Assembly: GCF_017968845.1 (NCBI RefSeq) | Contig: NZ_CP072877.1 | Span: 248,001-312,000 of the forward strand | Reading direction: 5' to 3' | Source: Microbacterium sp. NIBRBAC000506063 | GTDB taxonomy: Bacteria > Actinomycetota > Actinomycetes > Actinomycetales > Microbacteriaceae | DNA length: 64,000 bases | Part shown: positions 19,238 to 27,806 of the stretch, piece by piece | Position numbering within the stretch: position 1 is the first letter of the stretch | How the letters are laid out: every line of letters starts with the position of its first letter | Notes under the pieces: generated by a model | What the model was told of the DNA's origin: nothing | The model's input: the letters and a program-made list of their open reading frames with translations, nothing else | Database searches by the model: none | Translations under genes and position numbers: made by a program

Positions 19238-22200
19238 ATGTGTTTCAAATCTGAAACAGAGTTTGAGAAGGCGCTCATCAAGCAGCTGCAAGACACGGGT
19301 TGGAGTTCCGAAGTCCTGAAGAACCCGACAGAGAAGGATCTTCTCGACAACTGGGCGAACATCTTGCTGCAGAACAACGCGGGCCGTGATCGGCTTAACG
19401 GCGTCCCGCTCACCGAGACAGAGATGCGGCAGATCGTCGAGCAGATCCGTGAGCTGCGCACGCCGGTCAAACTCAATCGTTTCGTGAATGGTCGGTCAGT
19501 GACCATCCGAAGGGACAACCCTGCAGACCCGGAGCACCTCGGAAAAGAAGTCAGCCTGAGCATCTACGACCGCCTCGAGATCGCCGGCGGCTCGTCAAGG
19601 TATCAGATCGCTCAGCAGCCAAAGTTTGCGACGTCTTCTGCGGTACTCGGCAATCGCCGTGGTGATCTGATGTTGCTGATCAACGGTATGCCGATGTTCC
19701 ACATCGAGCTCAAAGCCTCCGGTAAGACGGTGGATCACGCAACGAAGCAGTTGGAGCGATACGCAGGTCAAGGCGTGTATACGGGTCTGTTTTCCCTTGT
19801 TCAGGTCATGGTTGGCATGACACCGGATTCGGCAGTGTACTTTGCGAACCCGGGACCGGACGGCTCCTTCAACAAAGACTTCTTCTTCCACTGGGCAGAC
19901 TTCAATAACGAGCGTATCGACCGATGGGATCAAGTCGCGCAGGGGCTGCTCTCAATACCGATGGCGCACCAGCTCATCGGCTTCTACACAGTTGCGGATG
20001 AGAGCGACGGAGTCCTGAAAGTCATGCGCAGCTACCAGCTGTACGCGACTAAGAAGATTAGTGACACCGTTGCCAAGCACGACCACGATGAGAAGTGGGA
20101 CGACGGCGTCCAGCGTGGTGGCTATATCTGGCACACCACGGGCTCAGGAAAGACGCTGACGAGCTTCAAATCTGCCGAACTGATTGCGAACTCCGGGAAC
20201 GCAGACAAGGTGGTATTCCTCCTCGACCGCATTGAGCTCGGAACGCAGTCGCATGAGGAATATCAAGGTTTCGCAGACAGCTCGGATGACATTCAGAAGA
20301 CTGAGCACACGAATGCTCTTGTTGCGATGCTCAAGAGCGAGAACGTGAGGGACACGCTCATCGTCACGTCAATTCAGAAGATGAGCATCCTCGCAGAAGA
20401 CTGGGACAGGCGAAGCGCGGATATTGAGAAGATCAGCAACAAACGCGTCGTGTTCATCGTTGACGAGGCGCATCGAAGCACCTTCGGGACAATGATGGCC
20501 GGCATCAAACACTCGTTCCCTCGAGCGCTCTTCTTCGGCTTCACTGGGACACCCATCCACACCGAGAACGAGAAGAAGGGAAGCACAACAGCGACGCTGT
20601 TCGGTGACGAGCTGCACAGGTACTCGATTGCCGATGGAATCCGCGATCGCAATGTCCTCGCGTTCGACACGACGATGGTTCAGACCTACCCCTCGAGCGA
20701 GTTGAGAAAACAGGTTGCGCTCCGCAAGGCCGGAGCTGCCTCGGACACAGATATCTTCGGAGATCCTGAGAAGGAGAAGATCTATGACAAGTTCATGGAT
20801 CCCGACCGTGTACCGGATGCAGGCTTTTTGGGTGCAGATGGCAAGTGGGTAAAGGGCATCGAGGACTACCTGCCCACGCACCAGTACGACCGAGCCGCGC
20901 ACCGCGAGGCAGTTGTCAGCGACATACACCACGGCTGGGTCTCACGAAGCCGCGGTTCGAAATTCCATGCCATTCTTGCTACTAACTCGATTGCTGAAGC
21001 AATCGAGTACTACCGGCTGTTCAAGGCTCTCCACCCTGATCTGAAAGTCACTGCCTTGTTCGACCCGCATGCTGACGAGGGCGATGCCAAGATCATGAAA
21101 GAAGCCGGTGTCGCTGAGATCCTCGAAGACTACAACGCGGCATACGGCCAACAGTTCACACTTGCCACGCATGCGTTGTTCAAGGTGGATGTCTCGACTC
21201 GTCTTGCGCACAAGGAGGCATACAAGAGGGTCGCTCTAGATCCGACACAGCAGCTAGATCTGCTCATCGTCGTGTCTCAGCTTCTCACCGGGTTTGACTC
21301 CAAATGGGTCAACACCTTGTACCTCGACAAGGTACTCCGCTTCGAAGAGATCATCCAAGCATTCTCTCGCACAAATCGGCTGTTCGGGCCGGAGAAGCCA
21401 TTCGGCACGATTCGGTATTATCGAAAGCCTTGGTCGATGCACTACAACATCGATCGTGCTGTGGAACTGTACTCCGGCGGCAAGCCACTGGCCTTGTTCG
21501 TGGAGCACCTCGATCGAAACCTCGAGCAGATGAATCTGTATTTCACTGAGATCAGTCGCCTGTTTTCAAGCGCCGGGCATGCTGACTTTGCGAAGCTCCC
21601 GGCTGATGAGCGTGAGCGCGCAGAGTTCGCAAAGCTGTTCGCCAGATTCAATGAACATCTTGAAGCAGCAAAGATCCAAGGGTTCGTTTGGGGCGAGCTC
21701 ACTTACTCGTTTGACAATGGGAAAGTGGTTACGCTGTTGCTGGACGAAACGACCTACCTCACACTCGTGTTGAGGTACAAGGAGCTTGGGTCGGGGAGTG
21801 GTGGCGGTGACCGCGAGGCTCCCTTTGTGATCGAGACTCACCTCACCGAGATCGACACGGGACGCATCGATAGCGACTACCTGGACAACAGATTCGAAAA
21901 GTGGTTGAAGTCGCTGGAGCCAGGCAGCGCAACAGCAGACGAGCGCAAGGCACTCCTTGAAGACATTCATCGCCAGTTCGCGCACCTCAGCCAGGATGAG
22001 CAGAAGTATGCGGAGCTGTTTCTACACGATGTCGAGGCAGGGGACGTTGAGCTCGTCTCGGGTAGGACGTTCCGAGAGTACGTCATGGCGTACCAATATT
22101 CGGCGAAGAGCGAGCGAATCAAACGAGTCGCAGACACCTTCGGCGTTGACGCTGGCATGCTGACTGAACGGATCGACAGCGGTGTCGATGAAGCAAGAGT

Positions 22201-22390
22201 CAACGAATTTGGGCGGTTTGACGCATTGACTGCGGGTCTCGATACAGACGCTGCGGTCGCGTATGTCGCTAACGCTGAAGGTAAGCCGGTGTCTGTCTAT
22301 ATAGCTCGGATTCGCGTTAGTCGGATCCTGCGCGACTTCATTGTTCACGGGGTACTTCCGGTCGATCTCTCTGACGCTGCCGATGGTTGA
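19238..22390 (+). CDS. hsdR: Type I restriction endonuclease subunit (HsdR)
   Basis: The product has 1050 residues. The N-terminal PD-(D/E)XK nuclease is marked by 'GDLMLLINGMPMFHIELKASG' (about residues 145-165, with the Asp and Glu-X-Lys). The SF2 translocase follows with Walker A 'TTGSGKT' near residue 303, 'VDEAHRS' (DEAH box) near 409 and 'GFTGTP' motif III near 435. The C-terminal third is the helical region that contacts the M2S core. It cuts unmethylated DNA after ATP-driven translocation. AGGAGACAAG precedes the ATG. Codons 2 to 7 lie inside an 18-bp palindrome, so translation or transcription could be blocked there. Confidence 0.95.
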   Translation: MCFKSETEFEKALIKQLQDTGWSSEVLKNPTEKDLLDNWANILLQNNAGRDRLNGVPLTETEMRQIVEQIRELRTPVKLNRFVNGRSVTIRRDNPADPEHLGKEVSLSIYDRLEIAGGSSRYQIAQQPKFATSSAVLGNRRGDLMLLINGMPMFHIELKASGKTVDHATKQLERYAGQGVYTGLFSLVQVMVGMTPDSAVYFANPGPDGSFNKDFFFHWADFNNERIDRWDQVAQGLLSIPMAHQLIGFYTVADESDGVLKVMRSYQLYATKKISDTVAKHDHDEKWDDGVQRGGYIWHTTGSGKTLTSFKSAELIANSGNADKVVFLLDRIELGTQSHEEYQGFADSSDDIQKTEHTNALVAMLKSENVRDTLIVTSIQKMSILAEDWDRRSADIEKISNKRVVFIVDEAHRSTFGTMMAGIKHSFPRALFFGFTGTPIHTENEKKGSTTATLFGDELHRYSIADGIRDRNVLAFDTTMVQTYPSSELRKQVALRKAGAASDTDIFGDPEKEKIYDKFMDPDRVPDAGFLGADGKWVKGIEDYLPTHQYDRAAHREAVVSDIHHGWVSRSRGSKFHAILATNSIAEAIEYYRLFKALHPDLKVTALFDPHADEGDAKIMKEAGVAEILEDYNAAYGQQFTLATHALFKVDVSTRLAHKEAYKRVALDPTQQLDLLIVVSQLLTGFDSKWVNTLYLDKVLRFEEIIQAFSRTNRLFGPEKPFGTIRYYRKPWSMHYNIDRAVELYSGGKPLALFVEHLDRNLEQMNLYFTEISRLFSSAGHADFAKLPADERERAEFAKLFARFNEHLEAAKIQGFVWGELTYSFDNGKVVTLLLDETTYLTLVLRYKELGSGSGGGDREAPFVIETHLTEIDTGRIDSDYLDNRFEKWLKSLEPGSATADERKALLEDIHRQFAHLSQDEQKYAELFLHDVEAGDVELVSGRTFREYVMAYQYSAKSERIKRVADTFGVDAGMLTERIDSGVDEARVNEFGRFDALTAGLDTDAAVAYVANAEGKPVSVYIARIRVSRILRDFIVHGVLPVDLSDAADG
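19241..19258. promoter_or_regulatory. 18-bp palindrome at the 5' end of hsdR (candidate operator)
   Basis: TGTTTCA-AATC-TGAAACA lies directly after the hsdR start codon. It has the same length and the same conserved positions as the palindrome upstream of hsdM; the combined pattern is TGTWTCARAWCTGAWACA. A regulator bound here would block elongation into hsdR or an internal promoter. The matching pair, rather than either one alone, is the evidence. Confidence 0.5.
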
Positions 22391-22401
22391 GGGTGCGGGT
22401 T

Positions 22402-22620
22402 ATGACGAACAGTCCCACACGGCTCGAGATACTTGGAAAGTCCATCAAACGGGCGCGTGAGGACCAAGACTTGACTCAATCGCAGTTGGCGAAACGTGCT
22501 GATACCTCTCGCCTGAGCGTGCTCCGAATCGAACAGGGCTCTCACGTGAATACCGACACGTTGGTGAAGGTTGTCGGTGCTCTCGGTTTAGAGATCAAGC
22601 TCCTTGAGAGCGGCGAGTGA
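22402..22620 (+). CDS. Small XRE-family HTH regulator (controller-like)
   Basis: A 72-residue helix-turn-helix protein. The HTH spans about residues 20-60 ('LTQSQLAKRADTSRLSVLRI', then 'TDTLVKVVGALGLEIKLL'). It is almost entirely one DNA-binding domain, as in R-M controller proteins and HipB-type antitoxins. It starts 11 bases after the hsdR stop, with GAGGGTGCGGG as a ribosome site, so it is probably co-transcribed with hsdMSR. Proposed to bind the two matched palindromes at hsdM and hsdR. No toxin-like HipA gene is next to it, which favours a controller role over an antitoxin role. Confidence 0.75.
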   Translation: MTNSPTRLEILGKSIKRAREDQDLTQSQLAKRADTSRLSVLRIEQGSHVNTDTLVKVVGALGLEIKLLESGE

Positions 22621-22645
22621 AGATCCCCAACGGCTGTGCGCCAGG

Positions 22646-23182
22646 ATGATCGCGTACCCCATCGGCCAGGAGCCGGACTTCTTCGACCCCGACCCGGGGA
22701 ATGACGCCTACCGCTTTGCGCTCGGGAGGATCAGAGACTGCACAGTGTCCGCGCCGCCGTTCGTCGTGGTCGGTATGAACCCGTCTCACGCGCGTGAGAC
22801 TGCGTCTGACAAGACGGTGAACCACGTGATCGAGGTGTCGAGGCGGGAACACCGCGGGTGGTTGATGCTCAACCTGTATCCTGAGCGATCGCCCAAGCCG
22901 AAGGATCTTGCGGGATACAAGCCGGAACTTTCCGCCGCAAACTGTGACGCGATCGAGCGCGTGCTCATCAGGTTCGGCGTGACCGAGGTGCTCGGCGGAT
23001 GGGGCGATCTGGGCGGCTCCGCGACCTTGAAGCGAGCACTGCCCGACGTGCTTGCGCTGCTGGATCGCATGGGCGTCCGGGTCTTCACCCTCGACCCGTT
23101 GACCAAGGCCGGGAAGAACCCACGACACCCGCATCCGCCGGGTCGACCATTACCGATGCTCGGACCGAAGGAGTATCTCTGA
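22646..23182 (+). CDS. DUF1643 family protein
   Basis: About 178 residues. The family pattern is clear: 'PFVVVGMNPSHA' near residue 35, 'DKTVNHVIEVSRR', 'GWLMLNLYPERSPKP', and the C-terminal 'GKNPRHPHPPGRPLPM'. DUF1643 proteins are small soluble proteins of unknown function, found widely in accessory regions. Start ATG 22646 is preferred; a TTG at 22604 would overlap the HTH gene. Same strand and close behind the HTH gene, so probably the last gene of the hsd transcript. Codon use is somewhat closer to the host chromosome than in the hsd genes. Confidence 0.78.
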   Translation: MIAYPIGQEPDFFDPDPGNDAYRFALGRIRDCTVSAPPFVVVGMNPSHARETASDKTVNHVIEVSRREHRGWLMLNLYPERSPKPKDLAGYKPELSAANCDAIERVLIRFGVTEVLGGWGDLGGSATLKRALPDVLALLDRMGVRVFTLDPLTKAGKNPRHPHPPGRPLPMLGPKEYL

Positions 23183-23281
23183 CCTCGAGATCCAGAAGAA
23201 GCTCGCTGACATCAGCGCGGAGGCGATTGGACATCGTGCGAGCAACTGTGCCGTGGGAGTGCGAACGAGTGATCGGCTCGT

Positions 23282-23791
23282 TCACTTGCGACCGATAGCG
23301 ATACGCTCGTAGGCCCGTCGCAGGCGCTTAAGGCACATTCCGATCACGAGGAGAAAGTGTGTCGCGGCGGCGACGGCGATCCCTGTCAGGATCGGCCCAG
23401 AACCCTCGGCCCCGATCCAGCCACCACCACCGGCGACGATCAGGAATAGCGCGAGCGCCAGACCCCAGAGGATCGCCCACAGAGTGTTGCTCATGCACTC
23501 GTCCACAAGCTTGTAATCATCGGCGACAAGCCGCTTGTCGGCTCCTAACGAGGTCCGCAGCTGGAAGAGAAATACCGCCATCGAGAACAGCAGGCCGGCC
23601 ACGATTGAGATACCTGCAACGGCGGCCTCCACGTTTGTGAGCTTCGCGCCGAGTATCCACGTCCCCAGCCCAGTGGCCAGCGGCACCAGCGATTGAACTG
23701 CGATCGCCAACCAGTCGGGCTTTCGCGTCCGATTGTCGTACAGCGTGCGGAAGTGGTCCACAGGAATCCGCCACAGCGATGCCTTCCCCAT
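23282..23791 (-). CDS. Four-TM membrane protein, second gene of a two-gene module
   Basis: The 169-residue product has four predicted membrane segments arranged as two hairpins: about residues 32-48 and 55-76 (VAGISIVAGLLFSMAVFLF), then 104-125 (AILWGLALALFLIVAGGGGW) and 133-155. A charged loop of about 25 residues (TSLGADKRLVADDYKLVDE) joins the pairs, and the C-terminal tail is basic. The layout resembles small membrane effectors such as SLATT proteins, but I cannot place it in a family. AAGGAG lies inside the end of the upstream gene, with a 3-bp gap, so the two are translationally linked. A pore-forming or membrane-anchored effector role is inference. Confidence 0.7.
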   Translation of the reverse strand: MGKASLWRIPVDHFRTLYDNRTRKPDWLAIAVQSLVPLATGLGTWILGAKLTNVEAAVAGISIVAGLLFSMAVFLFQLRTSLGADKRLVADDYKLVDECMSNTLWAILWGLALALFLIVAGGGGWIGAEGSGPILTGIAVAAATHFLLVIGMCLKRLRRAYERIAIGRK

Positions 23792-23794
23792 GGC

Positions 23795-24721
23795 CTACTC
23801 CTTCCGCTGCTGGCGGCTCCACGCGGGGTCCCAGGTAGCACCCTTTCTATCGCAAAGGTCTGACACTCGATCCGTGCACCGCTCAACGAGCGTCGCAGTG
23901 TTCAGGATCTCCTCGGTGGCATCATTGAGCACTTCGCGGATGGCTGGAGCACCTTCCGTGCCTAGTTGGAACTTCTTCGTCCTACCGTCTCGGACCAATG
24001 TGACGAACACCTCGTGGTCATCGTCCAGATCTCTTACAGAAACGATCTGGCGCAAAGTTTGCTCGTTCTTGAGGCTCTTCAGCAAACTCCCGGGGAACCT
24101 ATGTCTTTTCTCAGGTCGAGCGATGTACGAGACCTGGCCGACCTTGACACTCGGTCCGTCGGCAAGGTCGGCGCTCTTGCCCTCAACGCGGACTTCCACC
24201 TCGGTCAACTCGGCTGCCTCGGCCCAAGCCTCACCTTCGGTAACTGTGCTCGTCACCATCGTGACCTCGTTGGTGTAGCGGCTGAAGTACGTCTTGAACA
24301 ACCGCAGGATGTGCCCGCCCGCTGACCCGCGCGTGGACTCCTCCGAGAGAAAGTAGGCGCTTTCGCCCGTCTCCGGCACGAACAACAAGGTTCGGTTTTG
24401 GCCAGTGGGGGCGTGGTTGTCGTCGATTTGGCTGACGGGAAGTCCGGTTTCGATGTCAACGAGTTCCCCGGCTTCGCCGTAAGCTCCGACACGAAGGTCG
24501 ATCAGCTCGACACGAGGCGCCCAGCGCGTGGCGGACGCAACGCTCACCCAGGTCTGCCTGTCCCGACTGTGTGTGTCGCTGGATTTGAGGCCATTAGCCC
24601 AGTCGTGGAAGATATCGAGCAGGTCCTCGGCGTTGAGATCCGCAGGCGCGTACGATCGTTCCTTCGGTTTGTGTTTCTGGTGAAAAGTCAGTTCCGAGAC
24701 AGTCAGGACGCGACGGCCCAT
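23795..24721 (-). CDS. Unknown soluble protein, first gene of a two-gene module
   Basis: A 308-residue protein with no signal peptide or membrane segment. It begins 'MGRRVLTVSELTFHQKHK', with mixed alpha/beta composition and a C-terminal Cys pair ('VERCTDRVSDLCDRKG'). I do not recognise the family; proteins of this size paired with small membrane proteins occur in defence loci, which makes a sensor or regulator role plausible. Start ATG 24721 has GGGAGGGAG upstream; the open frame reaches 24820 without support. Its stop is 3 bp from the start of the membrane protein. It is transcribed against hsdMSR, so it is an independent unit in the island. Confidence 0.65.
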   Translation of the reverse strand: MGRRVLTVSELTFHQKHKPKERSYAPADLNAEDLLDIFHDWANGLKSSDTHSRDRQTWVSVASATRWAPRVELIDLRVGAYGEAGELVDIETGLPVSQIDDNHAPTGQNRTLLFVPETGESAYFLSEESTRGSAGGHILRLFKTYFSRYTNEVTMVTSTVTEGEAWAEAAELTEVEVRVEGKSADLADGPSVKVGQVSYIARPEKRHRFPGSLLKSLKNEQTLRQIVSVRDLDDDHEVFVTLVRDGRTKKFQLGTEGAPAIREVLNDATEEILNTATLVERCTDRVSDLCDRKGATWDPAWSRQQRKE

Positions 24722-24874
24722 AGGTTTCTCCCTCCCGCGAGTAATAACAGCATGGCCTATGCCGGCGACAGTCGCGGGAACTCCGCTCGATTCATGGGCA
24801 TACAAGTCCGCCAGCGACACGGGCGGGCCACTTCAGCAGCCTCGAATTTCATCCACGACGCACCGGCTACAAAG

Positions 24875-25537
24875 TCAGCGCCAGATTTCTAGCGCGGCCG
24901 GGTTCTGCATCTCCATCTGTGCGACACCGTTGTAGAGGTAGATCTCACCACGTCCACAGATGATCGCGTCTGAAGGGATCCGCTCGAGGTACATATCCCA
25001 GAAGATGAACGTAAAGCGATCTGCGGAAGGGTAGTCGCGCCCAACATTAATGAAGGTGCCGTCGGCAGTCTCACGAGCGCTCATGAGCGGGCCACACACT
25101 CGCTGCACCGTGCCCGAATGTTGACGCGCTTCATCCCATCCGAGGCCGCCTTCTGGCCAGTCAGGGGTGACAGTTGTCGCTTCAATGCCGAAACTGCACC
25201 ATCGGTCCTGCCGGAGCAGTTCAACGGCTTCGGGCCGGACGCCATAGCCGAGCAGCTCTTCACATGAATCGATGCGGAAATCGCCTTCGATCGTGTGGGA
25301 GATGTAGTCGGTTGCGACCTCGTACTCGTTCGTGCACCGCTCGCTGAGGGATTGCAGGATCGCGTTGATGTCGCCGGTCCCGGTTCGCTCGTAATTGATG
25401 GCCGCATCCAGCAATTGCGTGCAGGTTGGTGCGATGTATGTTGAGCTGGAACTTGCCGCACGTGTGCACCCTGTGAGCGCGGCGCCGACAGCCAATGCAG
25501 CTAGCGCAACAGCGGCCATCCGAGCGTATGCGTTCAT
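24875..25537 (-). CDS. Putative lipoprotein of unknown function
   Basis: About 220 residues. The N-terminus 'ARMAAVALAALAVGAALTGC' is a lipobox signal peptide with the lipid-bearing Cys at residue 24. The mature part has six further Cys ('PTCTQLLD', 'ERCTNEYE', 'DSCEELLG', 'RWCSFGIE', 'RVCGPLM', 'IICGRGE'), consistent with disulfide bonding outside the cell. No known domain seen. Start ATG 25537 is chosen so that the signal peptide is N-terminal; the frame is open to 25612. It lies upstream of the two-gene module on the same strand but 153 bp away, so co-transcription is uncertain. Confidence 0.72.
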   Translation of the reverse strand: MNAYARMAAVALAALAVGAALTGCTRAASSSSTYIAPTCTQLLDAAINYERTGTGDINAILQSLSERCTNEYEVATDYISHTIEGDFRIDSCEELLGYGVRPEAVELLRQDRWCSFGIEATTVTPDWPEGGLGWDEARQHSGTVQRVCGPLMSARETADGTFINVGRDYPSADRFTFIFWDMYLERIPSDAIICGRGEIYLYNGVAQMEMQNPAALEIWR

Positions 25538-25666
25538 GGCGCCAGCATAGCTAGAGCCGAGTCTGCCAATGGGCGTGGGCGCAAGGGGCGCCGGAACCAC
25601 GGCGCACCGCACAATGCTTAGCGACGGTGAGACTCACGGTCTGCTGCACGCGCTTGGCATTGCTAA

Positions 25667-25828
25667 TTACGCTCGGTCGTCACGCTTCGAGAGCCAGTAC
25701 AGGTAGCCCCCTGTCGTTGCGATCGTGAGTAGCGCCACGACCCCAGCGTCCAACTTCCATACTTCTCCTGTTAGCCATACCGTCCCGAAGAGGACGGCAC
25801 CCAGACCAAGCCATCGGATGAACCACAT
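25667..25828 (-). CDS. 53-residue membrane protein
   Basis: A short open frame starting at ATG 25828 encodes two hydrophobic segments: MWFIRWLGLGAVLFGTVWL (residues 1-19) and a second at about 29-45 (VVALLTIATTGGYLYWL), ending in a basic tail (SKRDDRA). Codon use is non-random and there is no competing long frame. It could be a small membrane peptide encoded with the lipoprotein 130 bp downstream. Function unknown; the coding call rests on hydrophobic pattern and frame only. Confidence 0.45.
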   Translation of the reverse strand: MWFIRWLGLGAVLFGTVWLTGEVWKLDAGVVALLTIATTGGYLYWLSKRDDRA

Positions 25829-26189
25829 TGGCCCATTATGGACGAGGCGACCTGCTTCGAGACGACGCGAAGACCAAGAGATTACTGATGTTCCGCAAAC
25901 GGGTCGACGATACTTTGCACGCCGTGCGCAGCGCAGGTGAAAGCGATTCGCGCACCGTACGTGCAGTCAACGAGAGCCTCAGGAGCGCAGTCGTTTCCGC
26001 ACGACGAGCAGGTGCGGTAGCCAGTCTCTTGGTCAACCATCTATCGACGATAAAGCACCTCTGCAACGCGAATGAGAAACTGTCCACAGGGCAGCGGCAA
26101 AGACCCCTCTGAGCACGATTTGTGACGGACGCGAGGGTGCGTTTTGCACTCATCTCTGTCACGAAAACTACACATCTCGCAGATTGCCT
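25829..26189. other. Right end of the island, no confident gene
   Basis: These 361 bases hold no gene I can support. A weak + strand frame at 25888-26112 would encode a 74-residue Arg/Ser/Ala-rich peptide beginning MFRKRVDDTLHAVRS; it has no ribosome site or recognisable domain, and the opposite strand is also open. The last 30 bases adjoin the comEC half-site. No terminal repeat matching the left end is visible beyond the GTnTCnGG core. Confidence 0.4.
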
Positions 26190-27770
26190 GTGTCAGGGGC
26201 GAACTGCGCAATCGTCGTCGGTGCGGTCTACGGCACCGTCGCGCTGCTGCGCGGCGGACGCGGACTGCGCATCCTCCTGGCCGCGGTCGCGCTGGCTGCG
26301 TTCGTGATCCTGGTCACGCCCGAACCGAGCGTCATCCGGGCGGCGACCATGGCGGGGCTCGGGATGCTGACCCTGCTCCTCGGGCGCCCCGGCGCCGGAG
26401 TCGGTGTGCTGTCGCTGGCGATCGGCATCATCCTGATCGTCGATCCCTGGCTCGCGGCGACCCCGGGCTTCGCGCTCTCGGCGGCCGCCACCGCCGCGCT
26501 CATCGTGCTCTCGCGTCCCGTGTCGCGCGGACTCGCGCGCTGGATGCCGGAGCCGATCGCGATCGGGGTCGCCGTCCCCTGGCGGCCCAGCTCGCGTGCG
26601 GACCGATCCTCGCCCTGTTCGCCGAGCAGCAGTCGATCGTGGGTGTCGCCGCGAACATGCTCGCCGCTCCCGCGGCACCCATCGCGACCGTGATCGGCCT
26701 GCTGGCATGTCTGGCCCTGCCGATCCCGCTGCTTGCCGACCTCTTCGCCGCGAGCGCCTGGCTGCCGGCGGCGTGGATCGCCATGACCGCGCACATCTCG
26801 GCGGCACTGCCGGGCGCACGCGTGCTGATCACGCCGGGCATCGGCTCTGCGCTGATCGTCACGGTTCTCACGGTCGCCGTCACGGTCCTCCTCGTACGCG
26901 GGCGCGGGGAGGGCGCCCGCACATCATGCTGCGTCGCGCTTCGATCCTGCTCCTCGCCCTCGCGGTCGGTCTCGGCGGGGAAGACTCCTGCTGGGAGGGC
27001 CGCTCGCGGCGATGTCCACCCCGCAGGACTGGGCGATCGCTGCCTGCGACGTCGGTCAGGGCGACGCGGTGCTCCTGCGTTCGGCAGGTCGCGTGGCGCT
27101 GATCGATACCGGGCCCGACCCTGCTCCGCTGCACGCCTGTCTGAGCGCCCTCGGCGTCGATCGCATTGACTTGCTGATAATTACCCACTTCGATCTGGAC
27201 CACTTCGGCGGGACGGATGCCGTCATCGGCCGTGTCGGCGTCGTGCTGCACGGACCTGTCGGCGCCGAGAGTGATCGTCGTCTGCTCGAACAGCTCGCGG
27301 CATCCGGCGCACAGGTGGTCGAGGGCTTCGCCGGCCAGCACGGCACTCTCGGGGGCGCCGGATGGCAGGTGCTCTGGCCGCAGCGTGACACCCGCGGGTT
27401 CGAGGTCGGCAACGACACGAGCCTCGTGCTGGAGTTCGGCGGCGGAGGCCTGCCGCGCACCCTCCTGCTCGGCGATCTCGGCGCCTCGTCGCAGCGGCAG
27501 CTGCTCGGCGGCGGACGAGTCCGCGGACCCTACGCGATCGTGAAGATCGCCCATCACGGCAGCCGCGACCAGGAGCCCGCGCTGTATGCGGAGGCGCGCC
27601 CGGCCGTCGCGCTCTTCACGGTCGGTGAGAACACCTATGGGCACCCGCATCCCGACGCGCTGGCCATGGTCGATGGCGCGCACATCCTCCGCACGGATCT
27701 GCAGGGGAGAGTTCTGCTCAGAGCCGAGGAGGATGCGCTGACGCTGTGGGCGGAGCGACCGGCCGGATGA
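26190..27770 (+). pseudogene. comEC: comEC 3' fragment (channel and metallo-beta-lactamase-like domain)
   Basis: This continues ComEC exactly where the 5' part stops ('VSGANCAIVVGAVYG'), through the competence-domain membrane helices ('LVTPEPSVIRAATMAGLGM', 'VGVAANMLAAPAAP'), to the C-terminal metallo-beta-lactamase-like domain ('ACDVGQGDAVLL', 'LIITHFDLDHFGG', 'KIAHHGSRDQEP'). It has no own start, so it is not expected to yield a working transporter alone. Two further frame breaks at about 26580 (CCCC run) and about 26950 are single-base deletions of the sequencing-error type. A TTG at 26184 opens the frame but is island-derived. Confidence 0.9.
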
Positions 27771-27806
27771 CGCCGAGGTGTCGGATGCCGCGGCTAGGCT
27801 GGAGGC

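Larger units (their letters stand above)
11471..26189. mobile_element. Genomic (defence) island inserted in comEC
   Basis: Both ends are defined by comEC itself. The left part ends in GTCTCCGG (11463-11470, codons V-S-G) and the right part begins GTGTCAGGGGCGAAC (from 26190, V-S-G-A-N). The two half-sites share only GTnTCnGG, a possible short duplicated core. Inside, the DNA is visibly lower in G+C, uses more A/T-ending codons, and encodes R-M, TIR and unknown proteins. No integrase, transposase, plasmid or phage structural gene is present, so it is a degraded integrative element or one mobilised in trans. Exact ends are uncertain by a few bases. Confidence 0.88.

Noticed and set aside
15320..19258. 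The two palindromes as recognition sites of the HsdS protein
   Set aside because: Type I sites are bipartite and asymmetric, read by two different recognition domains; perfect palindromes are a poor fit.
22402..23182. HTH plus DUF1643 as a toxin-antitoxin pair
   Set aside because: DUF1643 has no known toxin link and the HTH gene is better explained as an R-M controller; no evidence in sequence for toxicity.
25888..26112. Possible 74-residue protein at the right island end
   Set aside because: No ribosome site, no domain, and the opposite strand is equally open; kept only as a weak note in the region entry.
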